A DNA stretch of 64,000 nucleotides from Flavobacterium sp. (GCA_010365135.1 JAAFGY010000002.1:1-64000); one strand, 5' to 3'. Shown: positions 53,172 through 63,441, numbered from the stretch's first letter. The notes: a model not told the origin generated them from the sequence alone. Made by a program: numbers and translations.

Positions 53172-55208
53172 TTATTCAGCCGAAATTAATTTTTTCAGAC
53201 TATTATATACTGCCAACTCTACGTCGGCGTGGTTTTTTGCATTGCATTGTTCCAGTAAATCATTTAATTTATTGGGATCAACAGTTTGTTTTTTTTCTAT
53301 TTTTAAAAGCAATTGTTGTGACAAATCACTTAAACTTTTTGATAAAGGTAATATCGGTTGAATGAGCGGAGCATTATTGCTTAATTCGCTCAACTTAGTA
53401 TTCACGTCAATCCATTTTTTTAAATAATTGGTTACCAAAATCTGGTTTTCTGAGTTTTTATTTTTCAGATAATTAGAAACAACTTCATCAAAATGTAAAG
53501 CATCGGTTGCATCTGGGGTGCAAGCATCGGCAAATAGGGTGAAAGGCGAATAGGTTTTATATTCGGTACCGTCACTGTTTCGAGAATATAGTTTTAAGGG
53601 TTCGCAAATATTCGAAAAATCTTCTAAAGCAGTATTCGTTTGATTGTTGCTGATGTTTCTCAAGAGCACTTCTTTATTCCGGATATGGGTGATTCCTAGG
53701 TTTTCTAATTGCAAAGAAATAACGTTCATTCTTTTGCGTAAGCTAGCCAAATCAGTAATGTTTTCATTAGACCATAATCTTTCGGCAATGGCAGCAGTTC
53801 TTGGCCAAATTCTAGAATCAATAGTCGTTGGAGTTACAAGTTCGCTCCACATTGTGGCTTCGCCGCCTAAAATTCTTGCTTTTTCTTCGGCAGTAAGCGT
53901 GATGTTTTTTGGCATTGGATCATTCAAATAATGATTTTCTACTCCCAGCATTAAATCTATATAATAACCATTTGAAAAAACTGTTTTATATCCATTTTTC
54001 ACAACATTTGCAAGTGATTGTCCTGTTGGAACGCCTTCATTTGTTCCTTTCCAAGAATGAATTATCGCGTCTTTTGAAAGGTTTTTGGTCATTATTTCTT
54101 CCCAACCCATCAATTGTTTATTGTGTTTTTTTAACATTGGAATCAATTGCATAGTGAAATAGGTTTGCAATTCATGATTATTAGCAAAATTATTTTTCTT
54201 TTTGAATTCCTGAATTTTTGGATTCGAATCCCAATCTTTTCCTTCGTTTTCGTCTCCGCCAATGTGGAAATAATTTCCTGAAAACAACGGACAAACTTCG
54301 TCAAAAATTTCACTCAACAATTGATACGTTTTTGGGTTTGAAGGGTCTAATGTTGGTGTGAAAATTCCTGAATTTCTCTCCAAGGAATAGGTATTTTCAT
54401 CAAAATTGACTTTGCTTCCTACTTCTGGATAAGCGGTCAGAATAGCTGATCCGTGACCCGGAACGTCAATTTCCGGAACAACCATAATGCCTCTTTCATC
54501 AGCATATTTTACTATATTTTTTATTTCTTCTTGGGTATAATAATTGCCGTCTGATGCCAATTGAGTTAGCTTGGGATGGTTTTTCAATTCGATTCTCCAG
54601 CCTTGATCATCAGTTAAATGCCAATGAAAAACATTCATTTTCAAGGCTACCATCGCATCCAAATTTCTTTTGATTACATCTACAGGTTGAAAATGTCGGG
54701 CTGCATCAATCATCAATCCACGCCAAGTAAATCGTGGGAAATCCGAAATCGCAGCCGTTGGAAAATAATAAGAATTACTTTTATTATGGAGTAACTGCAA
54801 TAGGGTTTCCAATGCGTGAATCGCTCCTAAATCGGAATCTGCATTAATGGTTATTTTGTTGGATTGAATTTCTAGTTGATAACTTTCATCTTGGTTTATT
54901 CCAACTTTTCCAGATTGCGAACAATTGATTTGCAATTGTGCAGTGGGAAATTCATTGATTTTGGTCACGAAACCTTGATCAAAAAACAGTGCAGTTCTAC
55001 CATCTAATCTTCGCAAAAACTGTGATGTTCTGGCAAAAATTCGAGGATTTGGATTTCCAGTAATATTAACTTTAAAATTTTTGTCTAAAGCAAAATTGCC
55101 ATTTGTTAGGATAATAGATTGTGGCCATGGCATTAAATTTAAATCATTGGTTTTAATCTGAGCATTGCCTAAAAAGCCGAATACGAAGAGGATGAAAAAG
55201 TATTTCAT
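53172..55208 (-). CDS. Beta-N-acetylhexosaminidase (GH20)
   Basis: A 678-residue secreted glycosidase. Signal peptide (FFILFVFGFLGNAQ), GH20b domain (about 20-155) and the (beta/alpha)8 catalytic domain with RGLMIDAARHF, FHWHLTDDQGWRIE, PEIDVPGHG and the catalytic pair Asp319-Glu320 in HIGGDENEG. A C-terminal helical extension (about 530-678) follows. It should release terminal GlcNAc/GalNAc from chitin, peptidoglycan or glycan fragments. No T9SS C-terminal sorting domain is evident, so periplasmic location is likely. Confidence 0.94.
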   Translation of the reverse strand: MKYFFILFVFGFLGNAQIKTNDLNLMPWPQSIILTNGNFALDKNFKVNITGNPNPRIFARTSQFLRRLDGRTALFFDQGFVTKINEFPTAQLQINCSQSGKVGINQDESYQLEIQSNKITINADSDLGAIHALETLLQLLHNKSNSYYFPTAAISDFPRFTWRGLMIDAARHFQPVDVIKRNLDAMVALKMNVFHWHLTDDQGWRIELKNHPKLTQLASDGNYYTQEEIKNIVKYADERGIMVVPEIDVPGHGSAILTAYPEVGSKVNFDENTYSLERNSGIFTPTLDPSNPKTYQLLSEIFDEVCPLFSGNYFHIGGDENEGKDWDSNPKIQEFKKKNNFANNHELQTYFTMQLIPMLKKHNKQLMGWEEIMTKNLSKDAIIHSWKGTNEGVPTGQSLANVVKNGYKTVFSNGYYIDLMLGVENHYLNDPMPKNITLTAEEKARILGGEATMWSELVTPTTIDSRIWPRTAAIAERLWSNENITDLASLRKRMNVISLQLENLGITHIRNKEVLLRNISNNQTNTALEDFSNICEPLKLYSRNSDGTEYKTYSPFTLFADACTPDATDALHFDEVVSNYLKNKNSENQILVTNYLKKWIDVNTKLSELSNNAPLIQPILPLSKSLSDLSQQLLLKIEKKQTVDPNKLNDLLEQCNAKNHADVELAVYNSLKKLISAE

Positions 55209-55761
55209 TGTTTTTATAGTATTTATGATTGATTTTTAATAATCGGAACGCTTAATGCTTCGATGATTCATATTGGGCAAAAGAAAATTTATTGTAAATT
55301 TCAAATCTGATTTCTTCAAATTTAGATGGGCAATTGTAACCAATGTCGGATCTAATTTCTCAAGAAGTTTTCATCGTAATTTTTTTACTAATTTACAGCA
55401 TTTAATTTTATAAAGCCTTAGGTAAAATTTACTAAAACCAGTTTAAATTCACTAAAAATTAGAATGTTCCTATTTTTCTTTATTTTTCAATCCGGAGGTA
55501 CTGCATTTGTAATCACCAAAATTTGCTTTGAAACGTCAGAATACGCATAAGTCAAAATTACAACAACGACGTAAAGAGCAGAATTTTAGAATAAACTGTC
55601 TTGTCCTTATTATTTACTCATTAATTATTGTGGCAAATTACATGAAATTGTATTTAGAGAATCCGTGAGAATTTGTGCAAACTGTATTAAGATTATAGTG
55701 TTGACTAAGAATTAAAATCACTTTTAAAATTCCCAAAAGCGCAATATTTAAAAAATTCTTC
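55209..55761. other. Long gene-free divergent gap
   Basis: AT-rich, full of stops in all frames. I see no gene, tRNA or clear promoter for the GH20 gene. Words such as GAGAATCCGTGAGAATTTGTG (55658 region) look like decayed low-complexity intergenic repeats. Confidence 0.5.
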
Positions 55762-55769
55762 TACTTTTG
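55762..55769 (+). promoter_or_regulatory. -7 element of topA
   Basis: TACTTTTG, 18 bases before the topA start; no TTG at the usual distance. Confidence 0.5.
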
Positions 55770-55787
55770 TCCTAGAAAAATAAAGCA

Positions 55788-58322
55788 ATGGCAAAGAATT
55801 TAGTTATCGTTGAGTCCCCTGCGAAGGCAAAAACAATCGAAAAATTTCTAGGAAGCGATTATCAAGTCGAGTCAAGTTATGGGCATATTGCCGACTTACC
55901 TTCCAAAGAAATTGGCGTTGATGTAGAAAATGGTTTCAAACCCAAATATGAAGTTTCGGCCGATAAAAAAGCATTGGTAAGCAAATTAAAAACACTAGCT
56001 AAAAACGCTGAAATGGTTTGGTTAGCAAGTGATGAGGATCGAGAAGGGGAAGCTATTTCTTGGCATTTATCCGAAGAATTAAAATTAGACAAAAAGAAAA
56101 CTAAAAGAATTGTTTTTCACGAAATTACTAAAACTGCGATTCTAAAAGCTATTGAAAATCCACGTGAAATAGATTATAATTTGGTCAATGCACAACAAGC
56201 TCGTAGAGTTTTAGACCGCTTGGTTGGTTATGAATTATCTCCAGTTTTATGGCGAAAAATAAAAGGAGGCCTTTCTGCAGGACGTGTGCAATCGGTTTCT
56301 GTTCGTTTGATTGTTGAAAGAGAAAGAGAAATCCAGAATTTTCATCCAATAGCTTCTTATTCAGTTGTTGCTGAATTTACTAACGAAGCTGGAAAATCAT
56401 TCAAAGCCAAACTGCCAAAGAATTTTAATACTAAAAAAGAAGCCGAAGATTTCTTAAAAAAGAATATCGGTTCTGCCTATAAAGTTTCGGATTTAGAAAC
56501 AAAACCAACTAAAAAATCACCAACTGGGCCTTTTACAACTTCGACTTTACAACAAGAAGCGGCGAGAAAATTGTATTTGCCTGTAGGGATAACAATGCAA
56601 TTGGCGCAACGCTTGTATGAAGCTGGACTCATTACTTATATGAGAACGGACAGTGTGAATTTGTCGAAGAACGCAATGGAAGCCGCTCAAGCCGAAATTA
56701 TTAAATCCTATGGAAAGGAGTTTTCTAAGCCACGAACTTTTGTCAATAAAAGCAAAGGCGCGCAAGAAGCTCACGAGGCGATTCGTCCAACAGATATGTC
56801 GCGACATACTGTAAACATTGACAGAGACCAAGCACGTTTGTATGATTTGATTTGGAAAAGAACCTTGGCTTCGCAAATGAGCGATGCTGAATTGGAACGT
56901 ACTAATGTAAAAATTGTGGCCAATAATCATAGTGAAATTTTCACAGCATCTGGCGAAGTTTTGCTTTTTGAAGGTTTTCTCAAAGTATATTTAGAAGGAA
57001 ATGACGATGACGATGATGAGCAAGAAGGGATGCTTCCGGCTATGAAAGTCAACGAAAAATTACAAAATAATTATATTACTGCTACCGAAAGATATTCTCG
57101 TCCCGCTTCAAGATACACCGAAGCTTCTTTGGTAAAAAAATTAGAGGAATTAGGAATTGGTCGTCCATCGACTTATGCGCCAACAATTTCTACGATTCTC
57201 AACAGAAATTATGTCGAGAAAGGAAATCTTGACGGTCAAGAACGCAATTATACTCAACTGACTTTGCAATCAGGAAAATTAGGGGAGAAGTTGCTCAAAG
57301 AAAATACCGGTTCCGATAAAGGAAAATTGGTTCCTACAGATATTGGAACTATTGTTACGGATTTCTTGGTCAAAAATTTCGAAAATATTCTGGATTATAA
57401 TTTTACTGCTAAAGTAGAACAGGATTTTGACGAAATTGCTGAAGGAAACGTCAACTGGACAAAAATGATGCAGGAATTCTACGATAAATTTCACCCAAAT
57501 GTGAAAGATGTTGAAGCCAATGCTGATCGTGAAAGTGGCGAAAGAATTTTAGGAACTGATCCAAAAACAGGAAAACAAGTGTCCGTTCGTTTGGGAAAAT
57601 TTGGTCCAATGGCACAAATTGGAGAAGCCGATGACGAGGAGAAAAAATTTGCTAGTTTGATGAATGAGCAAAATATTGGAAACATCACTTTAGAAGAAGT
57701 TTTGGATTTATTTTTGTTGCCAAAAAATCTAGGAACCTATAATGGAGAAGAAGTTGAGGTAAGTAACGGTCGTTTTGGTCCGTATGTGCGGCACGGAAGT
57801 GTTTTTGTTTCCTTACCCAAAGGCGAAAATCCACTGGATGTAACCCCAGAAAGAGCCAAAGAACTAATTGACGAGAAAGCTCAAGCCGATGCACCAATTG
57901 CCACTTATAAAGGAGAAGGAGTTCAAAAAGGAACAGGTCGTTTTGGGCCTTTTATCAAATGGGATGGAATTTTCATCAATGTGAGTAAGAAATATAATTT
58001 TGATAATCTTTCGCAGTCCGACATTGAAGAATTGATTGAAGATAAATTGCAGAAAAATATTGACAAGGTGCTACATAACTGGGAAGCAGAAGGAATATTG
58101 GTGGAAAAAGCACGTTGGGGAAGATCAGTAATCACCAAAGGGAAAATTAAAATTGAATTGAGCAAAGATATTGATGCCACTAAATTGACATTAGCCGAAG
58201 TTCAAGAAATGATTGCCAAGAAAACACCAGCCAAAAAAGTCGCTGCCAAAAAAACTACTGCAACTAAAAAGCCTACTGCAAAGAAAGCAGTGGCTAAAAA
58301 AGCTGTCGCAAAAAAGAAATAA
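55788..58322 (+). CDS. topA: DNA topoisomerase I with H1-like tail
   Basis: Type IA topoisomerase relaxing negative supercoils, 844 residues. Toprim domain at the start (NLVIVESPAKAKTIEKFLG, DEDREGEAI), catalytic Tyr284 in LITYMRTDSVNLS. The C-terminus has no Cys4 zinc fingers; instead there are three short repeats built on G(K/R)FGP (KLGKFGP-type, GRFGPYVRHG, GRFGPFIKWDG). A Lys/Ala tail of about 35 residues (PAKKVAAKK and similar) follows that resembles histone H1. Followed 3 bases later by the arginase-fold gene. Confidence 0.97.
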   Translation: MAKNLVIVESPAKAKTIEKFLGSDYQVESSYGHIADLPSKEIGVDVENGFKPKYEVSADKKALVSKLKTLAKNAEMVWLASDEDREGEAISWHLSEELKLDKKKTKRIVFHEITKTAILKAIENPREIDYNLVNAQQARRVLDRLVGYELSPVLWRKIKGGLSAGRVQSVSVRLIVEREREIQNFHPIASYSVVAEFTNEAGKSFKAKLPKNFNTKKEAEDFLKKNIGSAYKVSDLETKPTKKSPTGPFTTSTLQQEAARKLYLPVGITMQLAQRLYEAGLITYMRTDSVNLSKNAMEAAQAEIIKSYGKEFSKPRTFVNKSKGAQEAHEAIRPTDMSRHTVNIDRDQARLYDLIWKRTLASQMSDAELERTNVKIVANNHSEIFTASGEVLLFEGFLKVYLEGNDDDDDEQEGMLPAMKVNEKLQNNYITATERYSRPASRYTEASLVKKLEELGIGRPSTYAPTISTILNRNYVEKGNLDGQERNYTQLTLQSGKLGEKLLKENTGSDKGKLVPTDIGTIVTDFLVKNFENILDYNFTAKVEQDFDEIAEGNVNWTKMMQEFYDKFHPNVKDVEANADRESGERILGTDPKTGKQVSVRLGKFGPMAQIGEADDEEKKFASLMNEQNIGNITLEEVLDLFLLPKNLGTYNGEEVEVSNGRFGPYVRHGSVFVSLPKGENPLDVTPERAKELIDEKAQADAPIATYKGEGVQKGTGRFGPFIKWDGIFINVSKKYNFDNLSQSDIEELIEDKLQKNIDKVLHNWEAEGILVEKARWGRSVITKGKIKIELSKDIDATKLTLAEVQEMIAKKTPAKKVAAKKTTATKKPTAKKAVAKKAVAKKK

Positions 58323-58325
58323 GAT

Positions 58326-59474
58326 ATGGAATTTGATTTTCTAAAACCTTTAGATAATGAAATCCTTCAGTTTATAAAGGAGGTTTCTTCTCAGCAATTG
58401 GGCAGTAAAGTCGTGTTTCACTCGAATGAGGAATTTCCTGATTTAAATAAAATTAAAATCGCCATAATTGGAGTTTTAGAAAATCGTGGCGATGTAAATC
58501 AAACAGAGGAAGTAGAGCTAACACACATTCGAAAAGAATTGTACGGCTTATTTCCAGGAAATTGGAATGTTTCCCTTGGAGATTTAGGAAATATTCTCGC
58601 AGGAAATTCATGTGACGACACTTATTTTGCCTTACGAAAAGTAGTGTCGAGTTTAATTAAAAAGAAAATTATTCCCATTGTTATTGGTGGTTCACAGGAT
58701 TTGACGTATGCACTTTATAGAGCGTATGACGACTTGGAACAAATGGTAAATCTAGTTTCGATTGATAATAAATTTGATTTTGGAAAAGAAAATGACGCGC
58801 TTTCTGCAAATTCTTATTTGACCAAAATAATTATTGAGGAGCCTAATAATCTTTTTAATTTTAGCAATGTTGGCTTTCAAACCTATTTCAATTCGCAAGA
58901 AGAAATTGATTTAATTGATAAATTATTCTTTGATGCTTATCGATTAGGCGATATTTCTAACAATTTATCTATTGCTGAACCCGTTTTTCGAGATGCCGAT
59001 ATTGTGAGCATGGATTTGGCTTCGGTAAAATCAGCTGATTCAGGTAATTTCGATTCTTTTATGCCCAATGGATTTAATGGGAAAGAAATATGTGCTTTGT
59101 CTCGCTATTCGGGAATAAGCGATAAAGTTTCACTTTTTGGCATTTTTAACCACAATAATACTAAACAGGAATCCATTCTGATAGCTCAAATTATTTGGTA
59201 TTTCATAGAGGGCTATCATTATCGTTCGAATGAATATCCTTTTGGTAGTCGGGAGAATTATATAAAATATATCATACCTTTGGAAGAAGAATTAATTTTC
59301 TATAAGAGTAATAAAACGGACAGATGGTGGATAGAAATACCATTTATTTCTTCGGGTAATAATAAGTTAAAGAAAAGCACGTTATTACCTTGCTCTTACG
59401 AGGAGTATTTGGCAGCTTGTAATCAAGAAATCCCCGAAAGATGGTGGAAAGCTCAACGTAAAAACATAGTTTAA
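58326..59474 (+). CDS. Arginase/formimidoylglutamase-fold protein with eroded metal site
   Basis: A 382-residue cytosolic protein of the ureohydrolase fold: VIGGSQDLTYALYRAYDD, SIDNKFDFG and VSMDLASVKSADSG align with the three metal motifs of arginases. Canonical GGDH has become GGSQ (Gln124), DAHxD has become DNKFD (Lys149 for His), and SxDxD has become SMDLA (Ala232 for Asp). Only Asp147, Asp151 and Asp230 remain, so a two-Mn site is unlikely. Some annotators would call it formimidoylglutamase. It lies between topA and gldK, so a link to gliding or secretion is possible but unproven. Confidence 0.8.
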   Translation: MEFDFLKPLDNEILQFIKEVSSQQLGSKVVFHSNEEFPDLNKIKIAIIGVLENRGDVNQTEEVELTHIRKELYGLFPGNWNVSLGDLGNILAGNSCDDTYFALRKVVSSLIKKKIIPIVIGGSQDLTYALYRAYDDLEQMVNLVSIDNKFDFGKENDALSANSYLTKIIIEEPNNLFNFSNVGFQTYFNSQEEIDLIDKLFFDAYRLGDISNNLSIAEPVFRDADIVSMDLASVKSADSGNFDSFMPNGFNGKEICALSRYSGISDKVSLFGIFNHNNTKQESILIAQIIWYFIEGYHYRSNEYPFGSRENYIKYIIPLEEELIFYKSNKTDRWWIEIPFISSGNNKLKKSTLLPCSYEEYLAACNQEIPERWWKAQRKNIV

Positions 59475-59741
59475 TTTATCGACAAACGACACATAATTTT
59501 GTAATATTGCAAGTTATAGTCTAAGTTGATCGATTATTTTTTATAATAAAAAACCTATATAAAACGATTTTTTCCGCTTTTTATCGATTTTTTTAGCATT
59601 TAATCGATATAATATTTTTTTCTTATCGTATTTAGTTTTAGATTTGATATGTGAAATAATAATACTCTAAATAATTGTTTTATTAAATAATAATAAATAG
59701 GTTTACGGACTTAATAATAATGAATATATAACCCTATTAAT
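59475..59741 (+). promoter_or_regulatory. gldK upstream region with ATCGAT boxes
   Basis: -7 element TAATTTTG at 59494-59501 would give a leader of about 230 bases. Within it ATCGAT occurs at 59529, 59583 and 59603; the last two are exactly 20 bases apart, and T-runs flank them. No gene or terminator is visible. The region presumably controls the gldKLMN operon. Confidence 0.45.
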
Positions 59742-61148
59742 ATGAAGAAGTTTATTGCGTTCACGGCAATTTTAACCCTGCTAATTGGATGTGGAAAAAT
59801 ATCCGACAAAGGAGAATTAGTTGGTGTTAAAGGTGCAAAATGGCATCCAGAGAAACCTTACGGAATGACTTTAGTTCCAGGAGGTTCGTTTATTATGGGA
59901 AAATCCGACGAAGATGTGGCTAGTGTTGGCGATGCAACTACAAAAACGGTTACCGTTCGGTCTTTCTATATGGACGAAACAGAAATAACTAATAGAGAAT
60001 ATCGACAATTTGTAGAATGGGTAAAGGATTCTACAATGAGAGTTCGATTGGCTATACTTGCGGACGAATCTGGGATTAAACCTGGTACAGCGAAAGGTAA
60101 AGGTAAAAATGCTGGAAGTATTGGCGATTTTGCTTTTAATGATCAAGATCCTGCAAAAATGACCGCTTACGATAAATATATGTACGATAATTATTATAGT
60201 ATTGGTACAGATGACGACCCTTATGCTGGTAGAAAACTCAACCATAAAGTAAAATTGATTAAAGATACTAAGGCATATCCAGACGAATACTACACTGAAG
60301 TAATGGATTCTATGTATATCCCACAAGAAGAAGCTTATAATGGTTTGAGAACCATTGACGTCAACAAATTAAAATTTAGATATTCTTGGATGGATATTCA
60401 AGCTGCGGCAAGAGCTAAAGTTGGAAAACGTAAAGAGTTTATCAGAACAGAACAAGTAAAAGTATATCCTGACACTACAACTTGGATTAAAGATTTTTCA
60501 TATTCTTATAATGAGCCGATGCACAATGATTATTTTTGGCACCAAGCTTATGGAGATTATCCTGTGGTTGGTGTAAATTGGAATCAGGCCAAAGCATTTT
60601 GTGCATGGAGAACGCTGAATAAAAATACCTATATTAAATCTAAAAAGAAAGGTCACGATCAGACTAATAGTTTCAGATTACCTACAGAAGCAGAATGGGA
60701 ATATTCCGCTAGAGGTGGTTTAGAATCAGCTACCTATCCTTGGGGCGGACCTTATACCAAAAATGACAGAGGTTGTTTCCTTGCCAATTTCAAACCTATG
60801 AGAGGTGATTATGCAGCAGATCAAGCTTTGTATACTGTTGAGGCAAAATCGTATGAACCAAATGGTTACAATCTGTATAATATGGCAGGAAATGTAGCGG
60901 AATGGACGGATTCTTCTTATGATCCTAATGCCTACGAATATGTTTCTTCAATGAATCCAAACAATACCGATACTTCAAACAAACGTAAAGTAGTTCGTGG
61001 AGGTTCTTGGAAAGATGTTGCTTATTTCCTTCAAGTAAGTACCAGAACTTTTGAATATGCTGATTCTGCAAGAAGTTTCATAGGATTTAGAACTGTTCAG
61101 GATTATATGGGAACACAATCAACTGAAAAAATCAAAAAGAAAAAATAA
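59742..61148 (+). CDS. gldK: Gliding motility / T9SS lipoprotein GldK
   Basis: A 468-residue lipoprotein (lipobox LTLLIGC, lipidated Cys17) with an FGE-sulfatase-type domain (TLVPGGSFIMGKSD, FRLPTEAEWEYSARGG, NMAGNVAEWTDSSYD, VVRGGSWKD). With GldN it forms the periplasmic ring under the outer membrane in the type IX secretion system. First gene of gldK-L-M-N. Confidence 0.97.
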   Translation: MKKFIAFTAILTLLIGCGKISDKGELVGVKGAKWHPEKPYGMTLVPGGSFIMGKSDEDVASVGDATTKTVTVRSFYMDETEITNREYRQFVEWVKDSTMRVRLAILADESGIKPGTAKGKGKNAGSIGDFAFNDQDPAKMTAYDKYMYDNYYSIGTDDDPYAGRKLNHKVKLIKDTKAYPDEYYTEVMDSMYIPQEEAYNGLRTIDVNKLKFRYSWMDIQAAARAKVGKRKEFIRTEQVKVYPDTTTWIKDFSYSYNEPMHNDYFWHQAYGDYPVVGVNWNQAKAFCAWRTLNKNTYIKSKKKGHDQTNSFRLPTEAEWEYSARGGLESATYPWGGPYTKNDRGCFLANFKPMRGDYAADQALYTVEAKSYEPNGYNLYNMAGNVAEWTDSSYDPNAYEYVSSMNPNNTDTSNKRKVVRGGSWKDVAYFLQVSTRTFEYADSARSFIGFRTVQDYMGTQSTEKIKKKK

Positions 61149-61192
61149 AAATACCAAATTCAAAATAAAATTTAACCTAAAAAACAAAGATT

Positions 61193-61846
61193 ATGGCATT
61201 GATAAGTAAACAAAAGATGAATTTCGCATACGGAATGGGAGCAGCAGTAGTAATTATTGGCGCTTTATTCAAAATTACTCACATTGAATGGGGTTTTATA
61301 ACTGGAAATTTAATGCTTACTATAGGACTTGTTGTCGAAGCTGGAATTTTTGCTCTTTCTGCATTTGAACCGGTAGATGATGATTTAGATTGGACTTTGG
61401 TTTATCCAGAATTGGCTAACGGTGAAGCTCGAAAAAAAGTAGCAAAAGTGGAAGCTCCTCTTGAAGATGCTCAAGGTTTATTGTCCAAAAAATTAGACGC
61501 AATGCTTAAAGATGCTAAAATTGATGGAGAATTAATGATGAGTTTAGGAAATAGCATCAAAAACTTTGAAGGTGCAGCAAAAAGCATTATGCCTACTGCC
61601 GATTCGATTGCTTCTACAAAAAAATATAGCGAAGAATTAACTTTGGCTGCAGCTCAAATGGAATCTTTGAATAGTTTATACAAAATTCAAATTCAAAGCT
61701 CTTCAAGAAACGCTCAAATTAATGAAGAGGTTGTTGAAAATAATTTAAAATTAAAAGAGCAAATGCAATCATTGACTTCAAATTTATCGTCATTGAACAA
61801 TGTTTATGGAGGAATGCTTTCTGCAATGAGTAACAAAGGTAATTAG
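61193..61846 (+). CDS. gldL: T9SS motor protein GldL
   Basis: A 217-residue inner-membrane protein with two N-terminal membrane helices (about 12-28 and 37-58) and a long cytosolic helical region. The buried acidic residue Glu49 (GLVVEAGIF), central to proton-driven motion in this family, is present. Forms a 5:2 motor with GldM. 44 bases after gldK. Confidence 0.96.
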   Translation: MALISKQKMNFAYGMGAAVVIIGALFKITHIEWGFITGNLMLTIGLVVEAGIFALSAFEPVDDDLDWTLVYPELANGEARKKVAKVEAPLEDAQGLLSKKLDAMLKDAKIDGELMMSLGNSIKNFEGAAKSIMPTADSIASTKKYSEELTLAAAQMESLNSLYKIQIQSSSRNAQINEEVVENNLKLKEQMQSLTSNLSSLNNVYGGMLSAMSNKGN

Positions 61847-61890
61847 TTCACACTTTTATTTAAAAAACCAATAACTAATTATTAGAAAAT

Positions 61891-63441
61891 ATGGCAGCAG
61901 GAAAATTAAGCCCTAGACAGAAGATGATAAACCTAATGTACTTGGTTTTTATCGCGATGTTAGCATTAAATATGTCCAAAGAAGTCTTATCCGCGTTCGG
62001 AATTTTAAATTCAAAAATTATTGAGTCCAATTCAATTACCGATGAAAGAAATGAGAATTCATTCGGACAATTAGCCCAAAAAGCACAGGAACAACCAGGG
62101 CAATATGGTGAAAAGAAACTTATAGTTGAGAAAATTAGAAAAATATCAAAAGAATATTGTGATTATTTAGAAGGTATTAAAACTACGGTAACAAGAAAAA
62201 CCGAAAAAGATGCTCAAGGAAACTTTTTATATGAGCAAATGGATAAAGGGGATTTAGTAGATCGATTATTTTTTAAAGGAGAAAAACCATCAAAAGAAGG
62301 TCAGGAGTTTTTAGATAAAATTAAAGACTATCCAGCTCAAATCAAAGAAATTGCAGGAAGTAAACTTCCAGAAGTTGAAGTTAATAAAATTGAAAAAAGA
62401 TTTGCAACTACCGCTATTAAATCTAAATCAGCTGGAGCAACATTACCTTGGATTGATTATAATTACAAAGGATTTCCTTTAATTGCAACAGTTACTAAAT
62501 TGACACAATTGCAAGCTGATGTAAAAGCCACCGAAAGTGATGTGATGGCGTCAATGTTTCAATCTGATTTGATTGCAGCAGCTTCACTAACAGCCTATCA
62601 ACCAATTGTAGTTCTAGAAAAATCAGTTTTCTTTCAAGGAGAAGCTGTAAAAGGAAAAATTATTTTAGGAAAATTCGATCCAAAATTAATTGCTAAATCA
62701 GTAATTGTTAATGGTTCCAGTATACAAGCTTCAGCTGGTCAAGCAAATTTCTCATTTGGTTCAGGTAATATTGGAGAACATCCCATTAGTGGTTCTTTCA
62801 ACTTTGACGAAAACGGAAAAGTTATTAGCTTACCAATTAAAGACAAATATGTTGTTGTAGCCAGACCAAAATCAGCTACAATTTCTGCCGATAAAATGAA
62901 CGTAGTATATCGTGGGGTTGTGAACCCAATGACAATTTCATTTGCAGGAATTTCTGCTGACAAAGTAAAAGCTTCTGCACCAGGATTATCACCTTCAGGA
63001 AGTGCGGGAGCATATAGTATGCGCCCTGGCGGAGGAACTCAAGTGGTGATTAATGTTATAGGAACACTCCCAGACAATTCTATAGTTTCAGACAGAAAAA
63101 CTTTTAGAATTAAAGGAATTCCAGGTCCAACAGGAACTATTAGAGGAGAAATGGGAGTTGTAAAAGGTCCTAAATCGAGCTTAGAAATTTCAACAATTGG
63201 AGCTAAATTAGTAGATTTCGACTTTGAAGTTGGTCTTGATGTTGTTGGCTTCAATTTTAAAGTTGCAGGACAACCTACAGTTGTAGTTGCTGGAAATAAA
63301 TTGAATGCGCAATGTAAATCGGTTCTTTCTAAAGTAGGAAGAGGAGATCAAGTTACCATTTCGGAAATTAAAACAAAATTAGTTGGAGCAGGTAGTTATT
63401 TGTTGCCAAGAACTGCACCAGTAATTTATGAAATACAATAA
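61891..63441 (+). CDS. gldM: T9SS motor protein GldM
   Basis: A 516-residue protein with one N-terminal membrane helix (about 13-35, MINLMYLVFIAMLALNM) and four periplasmic domains reaching toward the GldKN ring. The conserved Arg9 (LSPRQKM), thought to pair with GldL Glu49, is present. Length and layout are typical. Directly downstream of gldL. Confidence 0.97.
   Translation: MAAGKLSPRQKMINLMYLVFIAMLALNMSKEVLSAFGILNSKIIESNSITDERNENSFGQLAQKAQEQPGQYGEKKLIVEKIRKISKEYCDYLEGIKTTVTRKTEKDAQGNFLYEQMDKGDLVDRLFFKGEKPSKEGQEFLDKIKDYPAQIKEIAGSKLPEVEVNKIEKRFATTAIKSKSAGATLPWIDYNYKGFPLIATVTKLTQLQADVKATESDVMASMFQSDLIAAASLTAYQPIVVLEKSVFFQGEAVKGKIILGKFDPKLIAKSVIVNGSSIQASAGQANFSFGSGNIGEHPISGSFNFDENGKVISLPIKDKYVVVARPKSATISADKMNVVYRGVVNPMTISFAGISADKVKASAPGLSPSGSAGAYSMRPGGGTQVVINVIGTLPDNSIVSDRKTFRIKGIPGPTGTIRGEMGVVKGPKSSLEISTIGAKLVDFDFEVGLDVVGFNFKVAGQPTVVVAGNKLNAQCKSVLSKVGRGDQVTISEIKTKLVGAGSYLLPRTAPVIYEIQ

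Noticed and set aside
58326-59474. Functional formimidoylglutamase or arginase
   Set aside because: Three metal-binding positions are substituted, so enzymatic naming is not supported.
59871-60326. 151-codon open frame opposite gldK
   Set aside because: Antisense to a clear gene; the translation is Ile/Phe/Ser-rich with no family features.
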